A DNA stretch of 64,000 nucleotides from Leucothrix mucor DSM 2157. GTDB taxonomy: Bacteria > Pseudomonadota > Gammaproteobacteria > Thiotrichales > Thiotrichaceae. This document shows positions 9,564-17,486 of this stretch, piece after piece. The stretch lies in contig NZ_ATTE01000001.1 of assembly GCF_000419525.1 (NCBI RefSeq), forward strand, positions 992,001 through 1,056,000, written 5' to 3'. Position 1 is the first letter of the stretch; every line of letters begins with the position of its first letter. Under the pieces are notes generated by a model that saw only the letters and a program-made list of their open reading frames with translations, did not search any database and was not told where the DNA came from. Both the position numbers and the translations under genes were made by a program.

Positions 9564-10466
9564 ATGAGCGTAAGAATTGGCATTAATCCACTGACCTGGA
9601 CCAATGATGACCTGCCGGCGCTGGGCGCAGAAACCCCGCTCAGCACCTGCCTGAGCGAAGGTAAGCAAGCGGGCTATTCCGGCTTTGAATTGGGAAATAA
9701 ATTCCCACGCGATGCGGCTGTTTTGGGGCCGATTTTAGCGGAGTATGATTTAAAGCTGGTCTCCGGTTGGTACAGCGGCAAGCTGCTGGAACACGATCTG
9801 GACGCTGAGATTGCGGCCATCCAGGATCACCTGAATTTGCTAAAAACACTCGGCGCGACCGAGATGGTTTACTGCGAAGTGACCGGCTGTATTCATGGTG
9901 ATCAGGAAGCGCCATTGAGTGATCGGCCTGTAATAAATGACCCTGCCGTGTGGGCAAGCTGGGGTGCAGCGCTGACCAAGCTTGCAGAATACACACAATC
10001 GCAAGGGGTGCGCTTGGCCTATCACCATCACATGGGCACCGTGGTTCAAAGTGAAGCCGATGTGGATAAGCTCATGGAAAACACGGACGATGCGCTCGGC
10101 TTATTGCTGGATACTGGCCACTTAACCTGCGCTGGTGGCGACCCGATTGCGGTACAAAAACGCTATGCCAATCGCATTAATCACGTGCACTGCAAAGACG
10201 TGCGTCGGGTCGTGTTGGATGAGGTAAACAATCGCGGCAAGAGCTTCTTAAATGGCGTATTGGATGGATTGTTTACCGTGCCGGGCGATGGCTGTATTGA
10301 CTACGCCACGCTGTTTAAAGGCCTGAAAGAGTCTAACTATTCAGGTTGGTTAGTGGTGGAAGCGGAGCAAGACCCCGCAGTCGCGAATCCTCTGAAATAC
10401 GCCACAATGGGTTATGAAAATCTGCGCAAACTGTGTGCCGATGCCGGCATTGAAGTGGTGGTTTAA
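9564..10466 (+). CDS. iolE: Myo-inosose-2 dehydratase
   Basis: IolE removes water from scyllo-inosose to form the trihydroxycyclohexane-dione used by IolD. The 300-residue protein is a TIM-barrel of the xylose-isomerase-like superfamily and starts MSVRIGINPLTW, as in the family. Metal-binding positions are suggested by YHHHMGT, LLLDTGHLTCAG, HVHCKDV and VVEAEQDP. It follows iolD by 18 bp in the same operon. A hairpin follows its stop. Confidence 0.93.
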   Translation: MSVRIGINPLTWTNDDLPALGAETPLSTCLSEGKQAGYSGFELGNKFPRDAAVLGPILAEYDLKLVSGWYSGKLLEHDLDAEIAAIQDHLNLLKTLGATEMVYCEVTGCIHGDQEAPLSDRPVINDPAVWASWGAALTKLAEYTQSQGVRLAYHHHMGTVVQSEADVDKLMENTDDALGLLLDTGHLTCAGGDPIAVQKRYANRINHVHCKDVRRVVLDEVNNRGKSFLNGVLDGLFTVPGDGCIDYATLFKGLKESNYSGWLVVEAEQDPAVANPLKYATMGYENLRKLCADAGIEVVV

Positions 10467-10480
10467 GTTACAAAATAGCG

Positions 10481-10520
10481 AATCAAGGTATGAGGCTTAT
10501 GCTTGGCTTCACCCTTGATT
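10481..10520 (+). promoter_or_regulatory. Stem-loop between iolE and the dioxygenase gene
   Basis: AATCAAGG and CCTTGATT form an 8-bp stem with a 24-nt loop. No T-run follows. It may partly attenuate transcription or stabilise the upstream iol message. Confidence 0.35.
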
Positions 10521-10551
10521 AGCAAGGCTTGCGATAAGAGGAGGTCGATTG

Positions 10552-11694
10552 ATGGGAATGCAACATGCCGCATTAAATATTGATGCCTTTGACCGGCTTT
10601 GTCAGCAGACGCCGCAGCCGGAAGACTATCCGCTGGCTGCGGCAATCGTAAAGCGCGTTGTGTGCTATGACGGCGAGGACTTAAGAGCGGCCTTAGCCGA
10701 TGACGCTCGCCGAAGTCGCTACCAACAAGAGCTAGCGCGGGTGCTAAGCGACGGCCCCGGCGTGTTTGTGATCAAGCACTTCTTTGCCGATACCGCTGTC
10801 ATTGATCGTCATAATCAGGTGGTTGAACAGATCTTTGAGCTACAAGCCAACCAACCTTCAGCCGATCACTTTGCTAAAGCCGGAGCCAATGGTCGCATCT
10901 GGAATGTGATTCAAAAAGCGGCCTTGCTGGATGCGCCAAGTTATGTGGCGTATTACAAAAATCCTTTATTTGGGCTGGTGTCAGAGGCATGGCTTGGCCC
11001 GCATTATCAACTGACTGCGCAGATCAATGTAGTGAGGCCCGATGGACAAGCACAAGCGCCACATCGCGATTACCATCTGGGCTTTCAGGAAAATAGCATA
11101 CTGAAGCAGTACCCACCGCATGTGCATCACATGTCGGCGATGCTGACTTTACAGGGTGCCGTTGCCCACACCGATATGCCGCTGGCCAGTGGCCCGACGC
11201 TGTTATTACCCAACTCGCAGCGCTATCCCGAAGGCTATCTGGCTTGGCGCGATGCGGAGTTTAAAGCTTACTTTGAAGCCCATGCCGTGCAGCTGGCATT
11301 AGAGCAGGGCGATGCCCTATTTTTTAATCCCGCATTGTTTCATGCGGCGGGCAGCAACTACACGGCAGATTTTCATCGTATGGCGAATTTGCTGCAAGTT
11401 TCCTCGGCCTTTGGGCGCGCGATGGAAGCGGTGGATCGTGAAGCCATGTGCCTGGCGATTTATCCCGAGCTATTGCGGATTAAAAACGCGTTGACCGAGA
11501 ATGAATTGGCAGCAGTACTGGATAATACCTGCGAGGGCTATTCCTTCCCGACCAATTTGGATACCGACCCGCCAAGCGCTGGTATGGCTCCGCAAACGCA
11601 AAAAGCCTTAATGCGAGAGTCGCTAAATAAGGCGCGTGATTTTGATACGTTTAAAGCCGCCTTGTTAGCACAGTCTTGCAAGCGGCGCGCTTAA
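10552..11694 (+). CDS. Phytanoyl-CoA dioxygenase family protein
   Basis: This is a cytoplasmic non-haem Fe(II)/2-oxoglutarate oxygenase of 380 residues. The facial triad is visible as H171-R-D173 in the segment APHRDYHLGF, with the distal histidine in FHAAGSN (H264). The ATG at 10552 has AGGAGG 7 nt upstream; the TTG just before it is less likely. It lies on the iol strand, 85 bp after iolE and 25 bp before a dehydrogenase, so it is probably part of the inositol regulon. No standard inositol step needs an oxygenase. It may hydroxylate or demethylate an inositol-related substrate, but this is inference. Confidence 0.72.
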   Translation: MGMQHAALNIDAFDRLCQQTPQPEDYPLAAAIVKRVVCYDGEDLRAALADDARRSRYQQELARVLSDGPGVFVIKHFFADTAVIDRHNQVVEQIFELQANQPSADHFAKAGANGRIWNVIQKAALLDAPSYVAYYKNPLFGLVSEAWLGPHYQLTAQINVVRPDGQAQAPHRDYHLGFQENSILKQYPPHVHHMSAMLTLQGAVAHTDMPLASGPTLLLPNSQRYPEGYLAWRDAEFKAYFEAHAVQLALEQGDALFFNPALFHAAGSNYTADFHRMANLLQVSSAFGRAMEAVDREAMCLAIYPELLRIKNALTENELAAVLDNTCEGYSFPTNLDTDPPSAGMAPQTQKALMRESLNKARDFDTFKAALLAQSCKRRA

Positions 11695-11719
11695 AAAACT
11701 AATACTGGAGTAACTCTTG

Positions 11720-12574
11720 ATGTCCCGCACTACTAGCTATGGAAATGACTTTGGGCAGCAACTCGCTGGCCGCAACTTTTTAATTACCGGCGGCACTCAA
11801 GGCTTGGGTGAAGCCACCGCCCGCCTGTTTATCGAGCGCGGTGCCAGCGGCATTGCCTTAATTGGCCGCAGTGCTGAGCGTGGCAATGCGCTGGCTGCGG
11901 AACTCTCCAGCGAAGCCTGCAAGGTCATTTTTGTACCGGCAGATCTGATGGATAAACGCGCGACGCGCAATTGTGTGGCAGAAACCATCCGCCAATTCGG
12001 TGAGCTACATGGCGTGGTCAACTGCGCAGGCTGCACTGATCGTGGCACGATACTGGATACCGATGATGCCACCTATGACCGTTTATTTGCCGTGAATACG
12101 CAGGCTCCGTTTCTGATTATGCAGGAAGCTTCACGACACATGGTGGAGCGTGGTATCGAAGGTACGATGGTAAATATTTGCTCGGTATCGGCCTACGGTG
12201 GGCAATCCTTTCTGACCTGCTATACGGCCTCCAAAGCTGCGCTGGTGGTAATGACCAAAAACGTGGCTTACTCGCTCATGCGCAATAAAATCCGCGCCAA
12301 TGTTCTGAATATCGGCTGGATGGACTCTCCCGGTGAACATGCCATTCAGCAAAATTTCCACAATGCACCCAGTGATTGGCTGGAGAAGGCAACGGCGAAT
12401 GAGCCATATGGCCGCTTGGTGGTACCCGAAGAAGTGGCTCGAGCAAGTGCGTATTTATCTTCTGCAGAGTCTGGCTTAATGAGTGGTGCGGTGATTGACT
12501 TGGATGAAGGTGTGCAGGGCTGTGGTGATGGACGCGTGCCACAACCCGATAAAGCCATGGTTTGGCCGCAGTAA
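11720..12574 (+). CDS. Short-chain dehydrogenase/reductase
   Basis: This 284-residue NAD(P)-dependent oxidoreductase has the cofactor motif TGGTQGLGEA near residue 26, the NCAG motif region, the catalytic serine region (ICSVSAYGG) and the catalytic pair in YTASK. The ATG at 11720 is chosen over the TTG at 11717; GGAG precedes both. It is the last gene of the inositol cluster and may interconvert inositol stereoisomers or inososes, or act on the product of the neighbouring oxygenase. The substrate is not visible from sequence. Confidence 0.78.
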   Translation: MSRTTSYGNDFGQQLAGRNFLITGGTQGLGEATARLFIERGASGIALIGRSAERGNALAAELSSEACKVIFVPADLMDKRATRNCVAETIRQFGELHGVVNCAGCTDRGTILDTDDATYDRLFAVNTQAPFLIMQEASRHMVERGIEGTMVNICSVSAYGGQSFLTCYTASKAALVVMTKNVAYSLMRNKIRANVLNIGWMDSPGEHAIQQNFHNAPSDWLEKATANEPYGRLVVPEEVARASAYLSSAESGLMSGAVIDLDEGVQGCGDGRVPQPDKAMVWPQ

Positions 12575-12647
12575 GCGGACGCCGCTTTAGATAGGAGCTT
12601 CGCCGCTGAGCCCGATGGCCCAGTGGCTGCTTAATGCGACGGCTTTA

Positions 12648-12824
12648 TTATTTAACCGCGTTAGTTGCCTTTTTACCGATATCGCGAATGGCTTCGCCAG
12701 TATCGGTAACAATCTGCCCGGCACCCTTTGGATTCGCAACCGTCGCACCGGCTGCGCCTATAGCCAAAGCCGTACAGCCCGATAAAAAACTAGTCGCCAC
12801 TAAGACTAAAAAAATACTTTTCAT
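12648..12824 (-). CDS. Small lipoprotein, entericidin-like in size
   Basis: This 58-residue protein has a hydrophobic signal sequence ending in a lipobox (LSGC, cysteine at residue 17), then a glycine/alanine-rich stretch and a basic C-terminus (IRDIGKKATNAVK). The ATG at 12824 follows AGGTAATAGC. It would be lipid-anchored in the envelope. It resembles small entericidin-type lipoproteins in size and layout, but homology is not proven. It converges on the inositol operon and may respond to stress. Confidence 0.7.
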   Translation of the reverse strand: MKSIFLVLVATSFLSGCTALAIGAAGATVANPKGAGQIVTDTGEAIRDIGKKATNAVK

Positions 12825-13046
12825 TGCTATTACCTAAAACGTTTGATTATGGATCAAGTCGATCGAGGGGCGAGTTTAATGCATGAGCTGTGTTTTAACT
12901 ACCTACCTGAAAAAGGCATGGCTTAGCCGTAGTCATAGCGCTTGGTGAACAGCACACAGAATGGCGTTAATTTATTCAAGTGTGCTGCTTTAATCCCTAT
13001 AGTTTGGCATACTGGCCGGAATACCTCCTAAAAATGCATAAAGCCT

Positions 13047-15362
13047 ATGCCACACTCCATTTTTATTAGCTATAGCCATGACTCCGATGCACACCGTGAA
13101 TTCGTTCGCGGTATTGCCGACCGGCTGCGCGCGGATGGTTTGAATTGCCAGATCGACCAATACATTAATGGCTTTCCACCCGAAGGCTGGCAGCGCTGGA
13201 TGGAAACACAGGTCGAGCAAGCGGACTTTGTATTGTTGGTGTGTACTGAAACTTATCTGAAGCGTTATCGAGGTCAAGATGCTGATGGTGGGCGTGGGGT
13301 GAATTTTGAAGGCGTGGTGATCTCGCAAACCTTGTACGACCACTATTATCGGAACACTAAATTTATTCCAGTGATACCGGAGACGGGCAGTTTGGAGAAT
13401 GTGCCATTGCCGTTAAAAGGGTTTAGTACCTATGTGTTGCCGCGAGATTATACGCCACTGTATCGGGTGTTGACGGATCAGCCGGCGACGCCTGCGCCGG
13501 AGATTGGGGCGGTAAAATACCTGCCTCCGGAGAAATCAGGTGGTTTGGCGCTGCGCATTGATTTTGAAAACGAAACCATTGAAGCGGCCTCTTACACCAC
13601 GCTGCCAGTGGCTGCGGTAAAAGCCAAACTCAATGAACTGCAGGCCGAGCTTCATAATGAAAAACGCACCAATAACAATTTGAATGACCTGATCAATCGC
13701 TATCAGGATGAAATTCAGGAATGGAAAGAAAAATACGAAGAAGCTCTAGATCAGAATACGGAAGACCTGCACAAAGAACCGGATAATCCTTTACTGTTGG
13801 CCGAGCGTGAAGCTTTGGAAGACGGTGATTTTGAGCTGACAGCACAGCTTCGGGAGCGCTATTACCGCAAGCAATTGAAAGATAAGCGGGCGGACCAACA
13901 AGCGCGCCTACAAGCATTCGAGCAGCAGCTTGCCGATGAAAATCGGGTGCTCTCTCATGAAGCTTTGATTGCTGGTGAGCGTTGGGAAAGTGCGAATAAG
14001 ATAAGCAGGGCGTTACCGCTGTATCAGGAGGCGGTGGAGATTGATCCGGCTAATCGTGAGGCATGGCGTCAAATCACGTTAACAGCTAAGAAGCTGGGTA
14101 AAACTCAATTAGCTCTGCAAGTTGCGCGTAGTTTGCAAAAGCATTTAGATCCGGAAGTGGATATAAGGTGGTTGTCCATTTCATTAGATGACGAAGGTGG
14201 TTTACTCACAAGCATCGGCGATAACAAGTCTGCTTTGGATCGATACCGACAATCCATGCAGCTAACCCAGAAACTCGTTGAAGCTGAACCAGAAAACATC
14301 GAATGGCAGCGCGATTTGTCGGTGAGCTTTGAGAGAGTAGGTGATATGCACAAGGTCAACGGTGACGGGGTGTCAGCGCTAAAGATGTATGAAGCCAGCT
14401 TGGCCATCGCCAAGGCACTAGCGGAACTCGACCCGAAGCACACGGAATGGCAGCGCGACCTGTCGGTTAGCTTTGAGCGAGTTGGCGATATGCACCAGGC
14501 CAAAGGTGACGGGGTGTCGGCGCTGAAGGCGTATGAAGAATCGCTGGCGATATGCAAGACACTGGCGGAGCTCGACCCGAAGCACACCGGCTGGCAGCGA
14601 GACCTGTCGATAAGCTATAACAAGATTGGCGATATGCACAAGGCTAACGGTAACGGTCTGTCGGCGCTGAAGGCGTATGAGGAATCGCTGGCGATTCGCA
14701 AGACACTGGCGGAGCTCGACTCGAAGCACACCGACTGGCAGCGAGACCTGTCGGTGTGCCATAACAAGGTTGGCGATATGCACTGGGCTAACGGTAACGG
14801 GGTGTCGGCGCTGAATGCGTATGAGGATGGCTTGGCCATCGCCAAAACACTGGCGGAACTCGATCCGAAGCACACGGAATGGCAGCGAGACCTGTTGATG
14901 AGCTATATGAAGGTTGGCGATATGCACCAGGCTAACGGTGACGGGGTGTCGGCGCTGAATGCGTATGAGGATGGCCTTGCCATCGCTAAGAGACTGGCGG
15001 AACTCGACCCAAAGCACACCGGCTGGCAGCGCGACCTGTCGGTGAGCTACGATAAAATTGGCGATATGCACCAAGCCAACGGTGACGGGGTGTCTGCGCT
15101 GAAAGCGTATGAGGATGGTTTGGCAATTGCCAAGGCGTTGGCGGAACTCAATCCTGAAAATGTTGAGTGGCAAACGGATTTGGTGGTGAGTTATGTCAAA
15201 CAGGCTCAGGTTCAACCTGAGAAAGCAAAGGAGCTACTTAGTGACGCGCTGGCAATCCTAATCCGCCTAAACAGTGAAAACCGCCTTGATCATGAAAAAC
15301 AAGGCTGGATACCAATCCTTGAAGATGCACTAATCCAATTACAGCTAGCACAGAAAAACTAA
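13047..15362 (+). CDS. SEFIR-domain protein with coiled coil and tandem TPR-like repeats
   Basis: This 771-residue soluble protein begins with a SEFIR (TIR-like) domain at about residues 1-150: it opens with IFISYSHDSDAHREFV, then has a CQIDQYI segment and the WMETQVEQADFVLLVCT segment typical of SEFIR. Residues about 185-305 are charged and coiled-coil-like (NELQAELHNEKRTNNN). Helical TPR-like sequence begins near 310. Residues 420-707 hold six 48-residue repeats, each starting WQRDL and containing GDMH, GVSAL and LAELDPKHT. Bacterial SEFIR/TIR proteins with repeat domains often act in signalling or anti-phage defence. No effector partner is seen next to it. A defence role is inference. Confidence 0.75.
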   Translation: MPHSIFISYSHDSDAHREFVRGIADRLRADGLNCQIDQYINGFPPEGWQRWMETQVEQADFVLLVCTETYLKRYRGQDADGGRGVNFEGVVISQTLYDHYYRNTKFIPVIPETGSLENVPLPLKGFSTYVLPRDYTPLYRVLTDQPATPAPEIGAVKYLPPEKSGGLALRIDFENETIEAASYTTLPVAAVKAKLNELQAELHNEKRTNNNLNDLINRYQDEIQEWKEKYEEALDQNTEDLHKEPDNPLLLAEREALEDGDFELTAQLRERYYRKQLKDKRADQQARLQAFEQQLADENRVLSHEALIAGERWESANKISRALPLYQEAVEIDPANREAWRQITLTAKKLGKTQLALQVARSLQKHLDPEVDIRWLSISLDDEGGLLTSIGDNKSALDRYRQSMQLTQKLVEAEPENIEWQRDLSVSFERVGDMHKVNGDGVSALKMYEASLAIAKALAELDPKHTEWQRDLSVSFERVGDMHQAKGDGVSALKAYEESLAICKTLAELDPKHTGWQRDLSISYNKIGDMHKANGNGLSALKAYEESLAIRKTLAELDSKHTDWQRDLSVCHNKVGDMHWANGNGVSALNAYEDGLAIAKTLAELDPKHTEWQRDLLMSYMKVGDMHQANGDGVSALNAYEDGLAIAKRLAELDPKHTGWQRDLSVSYDKIGDMHQANGDGVSALKAYEDGLAIAKALAELNPENVEWQTDLVVSYVKQAQVQPEKAKELLSDALAILIRLNSENRLDHEKQGWIPILEDALIQLQLAQKN
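14304..15167 (+). repeat. Six tandem 144-bp in-frame coding repeats
   Basis: Six units begin at 14304, 14448, 14592, 14736, 14880 and 15024, each with TGG (Trp) as first codon. Spacing is exactly 144 bp, so the frame is kept. DNA identity between units is high, which suggests recent expansion or gene conversion. Flanking units before and after are more diverged. Copy number could vary between strains. Confidence 0.9.
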
Positions 15363-15421
15363 AAAAATCCACCCCAGATCTGACAACCAAAACCACCGAT
15401 TGCCAGATCTAGTTCTAAGCG

Positions 15422-15763
15422 TTACGCTTCCGGCTCGATCATATCAACCGCACGATCATGCTCAATTTGCTTATGGCTTTCGATTTGCTTTAACAAAGCC
15501 ACTTTGCATTCACGAATGCATTTGTAGAGATTTTCGCCTTCTCTTTCTGCGCGAATATCCTGATGCTTCGGAAGGCGCAATTCCATGGTCACTTTTTCGA
15601 GTGAGACACCGGCACTATTGGCTGAGTTAATAATCTGAAAGTGCACAACCAGCGTGGTTGCGGTCGGTGCATGCATGAATATTTTCTTAGATTTCTCATG
15701 AATTTCTTTTTCTACTGCTTCACTTCTACCGAGATTACCCCATTCAATTTGTACTGTGCTCAT
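15422..15763 (-). CDS. HPF/RaiA-like ribosome-associated protein
   Basis: This small protein of 113 residues resembles the hibernation-promoting factor / sigma-54 modulation family: MSTVQIEWGNLGRSEAVEKEI is the first strand-helix, followed by strands with a TLVVHFQI segment and a basic helix at the end. Such proteins bind the decoding region of the 30S subunit during stress or starvation. The frame opens at 15778, but the ATG at 15763 has GGAG/GGAA upstream and a family-like N-terminus. It is convergent with the SEFIR gene. Identity is moderate only, and a variant role is possible. Confidence 0.6.
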   Translation of the reverse strand: MSTVQIEWGNLGRSEAVEKEIHEKSKKIFMHAPTATTLVVHFQIINSANSAGVSLEKVTMELRLPKHQDIRAEREGENLYKCIRECKVALLKQIESHKQIEHDRAVDMIEPEA

Positions 15764-15929
15764 ACATTCCATCTCCATGATTGTAAAATTAAATCGTGCA
15801 TGCCCAGCATAGCAAAGAAGCGGCGGTTTACCTAAATCACCGTAAGGGTTTTTGATTACATAAATGACATATTCTTATGCAACTTCAGGCTGTCCAGGTG
15901 CAACTGAGTATTAGTTTGGTTAAAAATAA

Positions 15930-15952
15930 AATACTTTGCATTGCATAGTATT
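15930..15952. promoter_or_regulatory. Palindromic operator overlapping the padR promoter -35
   Basis: AATACT and AGTATT flank two TGCA cores, giving a 23-bp palindrome that departs from perfect symmetry only at the single T's between blocks. It covers the proposed -35 box (TTGCAT, 15936-15941). It shares the CATAGTATT half with the site at 16013-16021, so both are likely bound by the same regulator, most simply the downstream PadR protein. Confidence 0.55.
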
Positions 15953-15965
15953 CTGTGAATATAAT
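15936..15965 (+). promoter_or_regulatory. Sigma-70-type promoter of the padR-HAAS operon
   Basis: TTGCAT (15936-15941) and a perfect TATAAT (15960-15965) are separated by 18 bp. Transcription would start near 15972, between the two palindromes. Confidence 0.5.
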
Positions 15966-16001
15966 ACAAACGTCGACAGGAAGAACGAAATGTAATTAAT
16001 G

Positions 16002-16018
16002 ACTATGCATAACATAGT
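16002..16018. promoter_or_regulatory. Second palindromic operator in the padR leader
   Basis: ACTATG and CATAGT are inverted around 5 nt, just upstream of the padR ribosome site. Half-site sequence matches the upstream palindrome (CATAGTATT). Two sites bracketing the start of transcription fit autorepression. Confidence 0.5.
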
Positions 16019-16038
16019 ATTAGGTGAGTGAATTCTCT

Positions 16039-16383
16039 ATGGAAAACACGACGTATCAAAAATGGTTAGCGCAGCTGCGCAAAGGGTATCTGGAGCTTTG
16101 CGTGCTGGTGGTGTTAGACAAGCAGGACTCGTCCTACGGTTTGGAAATGCTGCAAACATTGGAGCAAGCGGGTCTGTCGGTTAACGAGGGAACGCTGTAT
16201 CCGCTCCTCAACAGAATGTTTAAAAATGGCTGGTTAGATTCACACTGGGTGACTCCCTCAGAAGGAGGGCATCCGAGACGCCATTATCAGTTAAGTGACG
16301 AAGGCAGAGCATTGCTGCCAACGATGTTAGGGATGTTTCAAGATAACCAGCAATCGCTGGATAAGCTGAGGGATTTAAAATGA
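16039..16383 (+). CDS. PadR family transcriptional regulator
   Basis: This 114-residue regulator has a winged helix with PadR hallmarks: the ELCVLVVLDKQDSSYGLEML helix region, the NEGTLYPLLNRM recognition helix and the RRHYQLSDEG wing. It would act as a dimeric repressor. The ATG at 16039 is preferred, with AGGTGAG upstream; a GTG at 16024 would add five residues. The stop overlaps the next start by ATGA, so it is translationally coupled to a HAAS membrane protein, a common PadR partner. It probably represses its own promoter. Confidence 0.85.
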   Translation: MENTTYQKWLAQLRKGYLELCVLVVLDKQDSSYGLEMLQTLEQAGLSVNEGTLYPLLNRMFKNGWLDSHWVTPSEGGHPRRHYQLSDEGRALLPTMLGMFQDNQQSLDKLRDLK

Positions 16384-17150
16384 CCAACAATCAATACATT
16401 ACCGCGCTGAAAAAAGCATTGGCGGGTTTGGATCGTGCTTCACGTGACGACATTATTCAGGAAATTCAAAGCCATGCCGCAGAGTCTGGTAAGCCATTAC
16501 TGGAGCGCTTTGGTTCGCCGGATGAGTTGGCTAAGCAGTATTTAGATGGCGAGATTATCGCAAACCCCGTTGGTAAAAAGATTCTGGGCATTGGCAAAAA
16601 GCTGTTTGCCTGGATTGGAATTGGCTTTGTGGTACTGATCGCTGCGGTTGCTTTATTTATCTGGTATATGTCGGGTGATGACTTTAACTATGCCGATGAA
16701 AATGCCGCTGAGTTAAAAAGCCAGAGTGCCGATTGGGTGAGTAAAGAGTGGGATGCGCCGTTGACGATTAAGTTGGATCAGGCCGCTACCGTGTTCTACT
16801 GGCATGATGCAAAGAGCATTCGCTGGAGCTGTTTGGGCGATATGCAGCCTCGTATTGGTGATGATGCAGTGATGAGTATCCGTCATTCTAAGTGCTTGGT
16901 GTTTTTACCCAAAACGGCGGTCACGATGAATGCGACGCAGTCTGAAACAGTTATCGTGCGTCCTCAGGTATCGCTGGATATCAACATGGAGCAGGCAAGT
17001 TTGCGAGTGGCTGAGAATGGTGTGAAGTACCGGTATGTGACCGATGCCAGCCGCTCAAAGATTGACGGTTTGCAGTCGCATGATGATGCGGAGTACACAA
17101 TTTCGATTAAATCGCATGAGTCGATGGTGGCACCGTATCAGGAAGATTGA
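16380..17150 (+). CDS. HAAS (DUF1700) domain membrane protein
   Basis: This 256-residue protein has an N-terminal HAAS-like helical domain (about 1-65, with YITALKKALAGLDRASRDDIIQEI-type helices and the LLERFGSPDELAKQYL motif), one membrane segment at about residues 73-96, and a beta-rich C-terminal domain. HAAS proteins occur next to PadR regulators and are thought to link membrane events with the regulator. The C-terminal half is not a family I can name. It probably faces the periplasm. A clear intrinsic terminator follows. Confidence 0.75.
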   Translation: MTNNQYITALKKALAGLDRASRDDIIQEIQSHAAESGKPLLERFGSPDELAKQYLDGEIIANPVGKKILGIGKKLFAWIGIGFVVLIAAVALFIWYMSGDDFNYADENAAELKSQSADWVSKEWDAPLTIKLDQAATVFYWHDAKSIRWSCLGDMQPRIGDDAVMSIRHSKCLVFLPKTAVTMNATQSETVIVRPQVSLDINMEQASLRVAENGVKYRYVTDASRSKIDGLQSHDDAEYTISIKSHESMVAPYQED

Positions 17151-17163
17151 TACTTGATGGTAG

Positions 17164-17193
17164 GAAGGGGCTCTTTTTAGAGTCCCTTTTTTT
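17164..17193 (+). terminator. Intrinsic terminator of the padR-HAAS operon
   Basis: GGGGCTCT and AGAGTCCC pair (one G-U wobble) around TTTT, followed by a run of seven T's. Confidence 0.85.
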
Positions 17194-17228
17194 ATGCAAG
17201 CGAGATAAGCATTTAGGTAGAAGGGGCT

Positions 17229-17408
17229 TTAGTCTTTCGTCTGATGCTTTTTCAAAAAGTCTCGAATAAAATGACGCACTTCCCGAGCCGCACTGGTATC
17301 CAGCGCTTCGCACAGGCTCACAAACTGATCCCGCTCTTCCGATTTAATCCGGATAATGAGCTGGCTGTCTTTCTTATGTTGCTTCTCTCGTTTTTCTGAT
17401 TTCTGCAT
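17229..17408 (-). CDS. Small ribbon-helix-helix-like protein
   Basis: This 59-residue, highly charged protein has a lysine-rich N-terminus, then the segment SQLIIRIKSEERDQFVSLCE and AAREVRHFIRDFL, consistent with a ribbon-helix-helix (Arc/MetJ) DNA-binding fold. The ATG at 17408 has AGGACA upstream; the frame opens further back but without a ribosome site. No toxin gene accompanies it. Its regulatory target is unknown. Confidence 0.55.
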   Translation of the reverse strand: MQKSEKREKQHKKDSQLIIRIKSEERDQFVSLCEALDTSAAREVRHFIRDFLKKHQTKD

Positions 17409-17486
17409 GCGCTTGTCCTGTTGCGGGGTTATGATGACTGGCCAATTATAGCAGATAGGCAATGTATATCGTTATGCATGCTGTGG

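Noticed and set aside
12634-12837. Plus-strand reading frame of 67 codons
   Set aside because: It is antisense to the lipoprotein gene, which has a lipobox and a ribosome site.
14304-15167. Regular repeats that might suggest a CRISPR array
   Set aside because: Units are contiguous at 144 bp, have no spacers and encode in-frame protein repeats. No cas gene is near.
14418-15215. Long minus-strand reading frame of 265 codons inside the SEFIR gene
   Set aside because: It is antisense to the repeated TPR units, whose periodic codons keep the frame open. It has no ribosome site or family similarity.
15375-15411. Possible terminator between the SEFIR and HPF-like genes
   Set aside because: The paired AGATCT sequences are self-complementary hexamers and give only a weak stem with no T-run.
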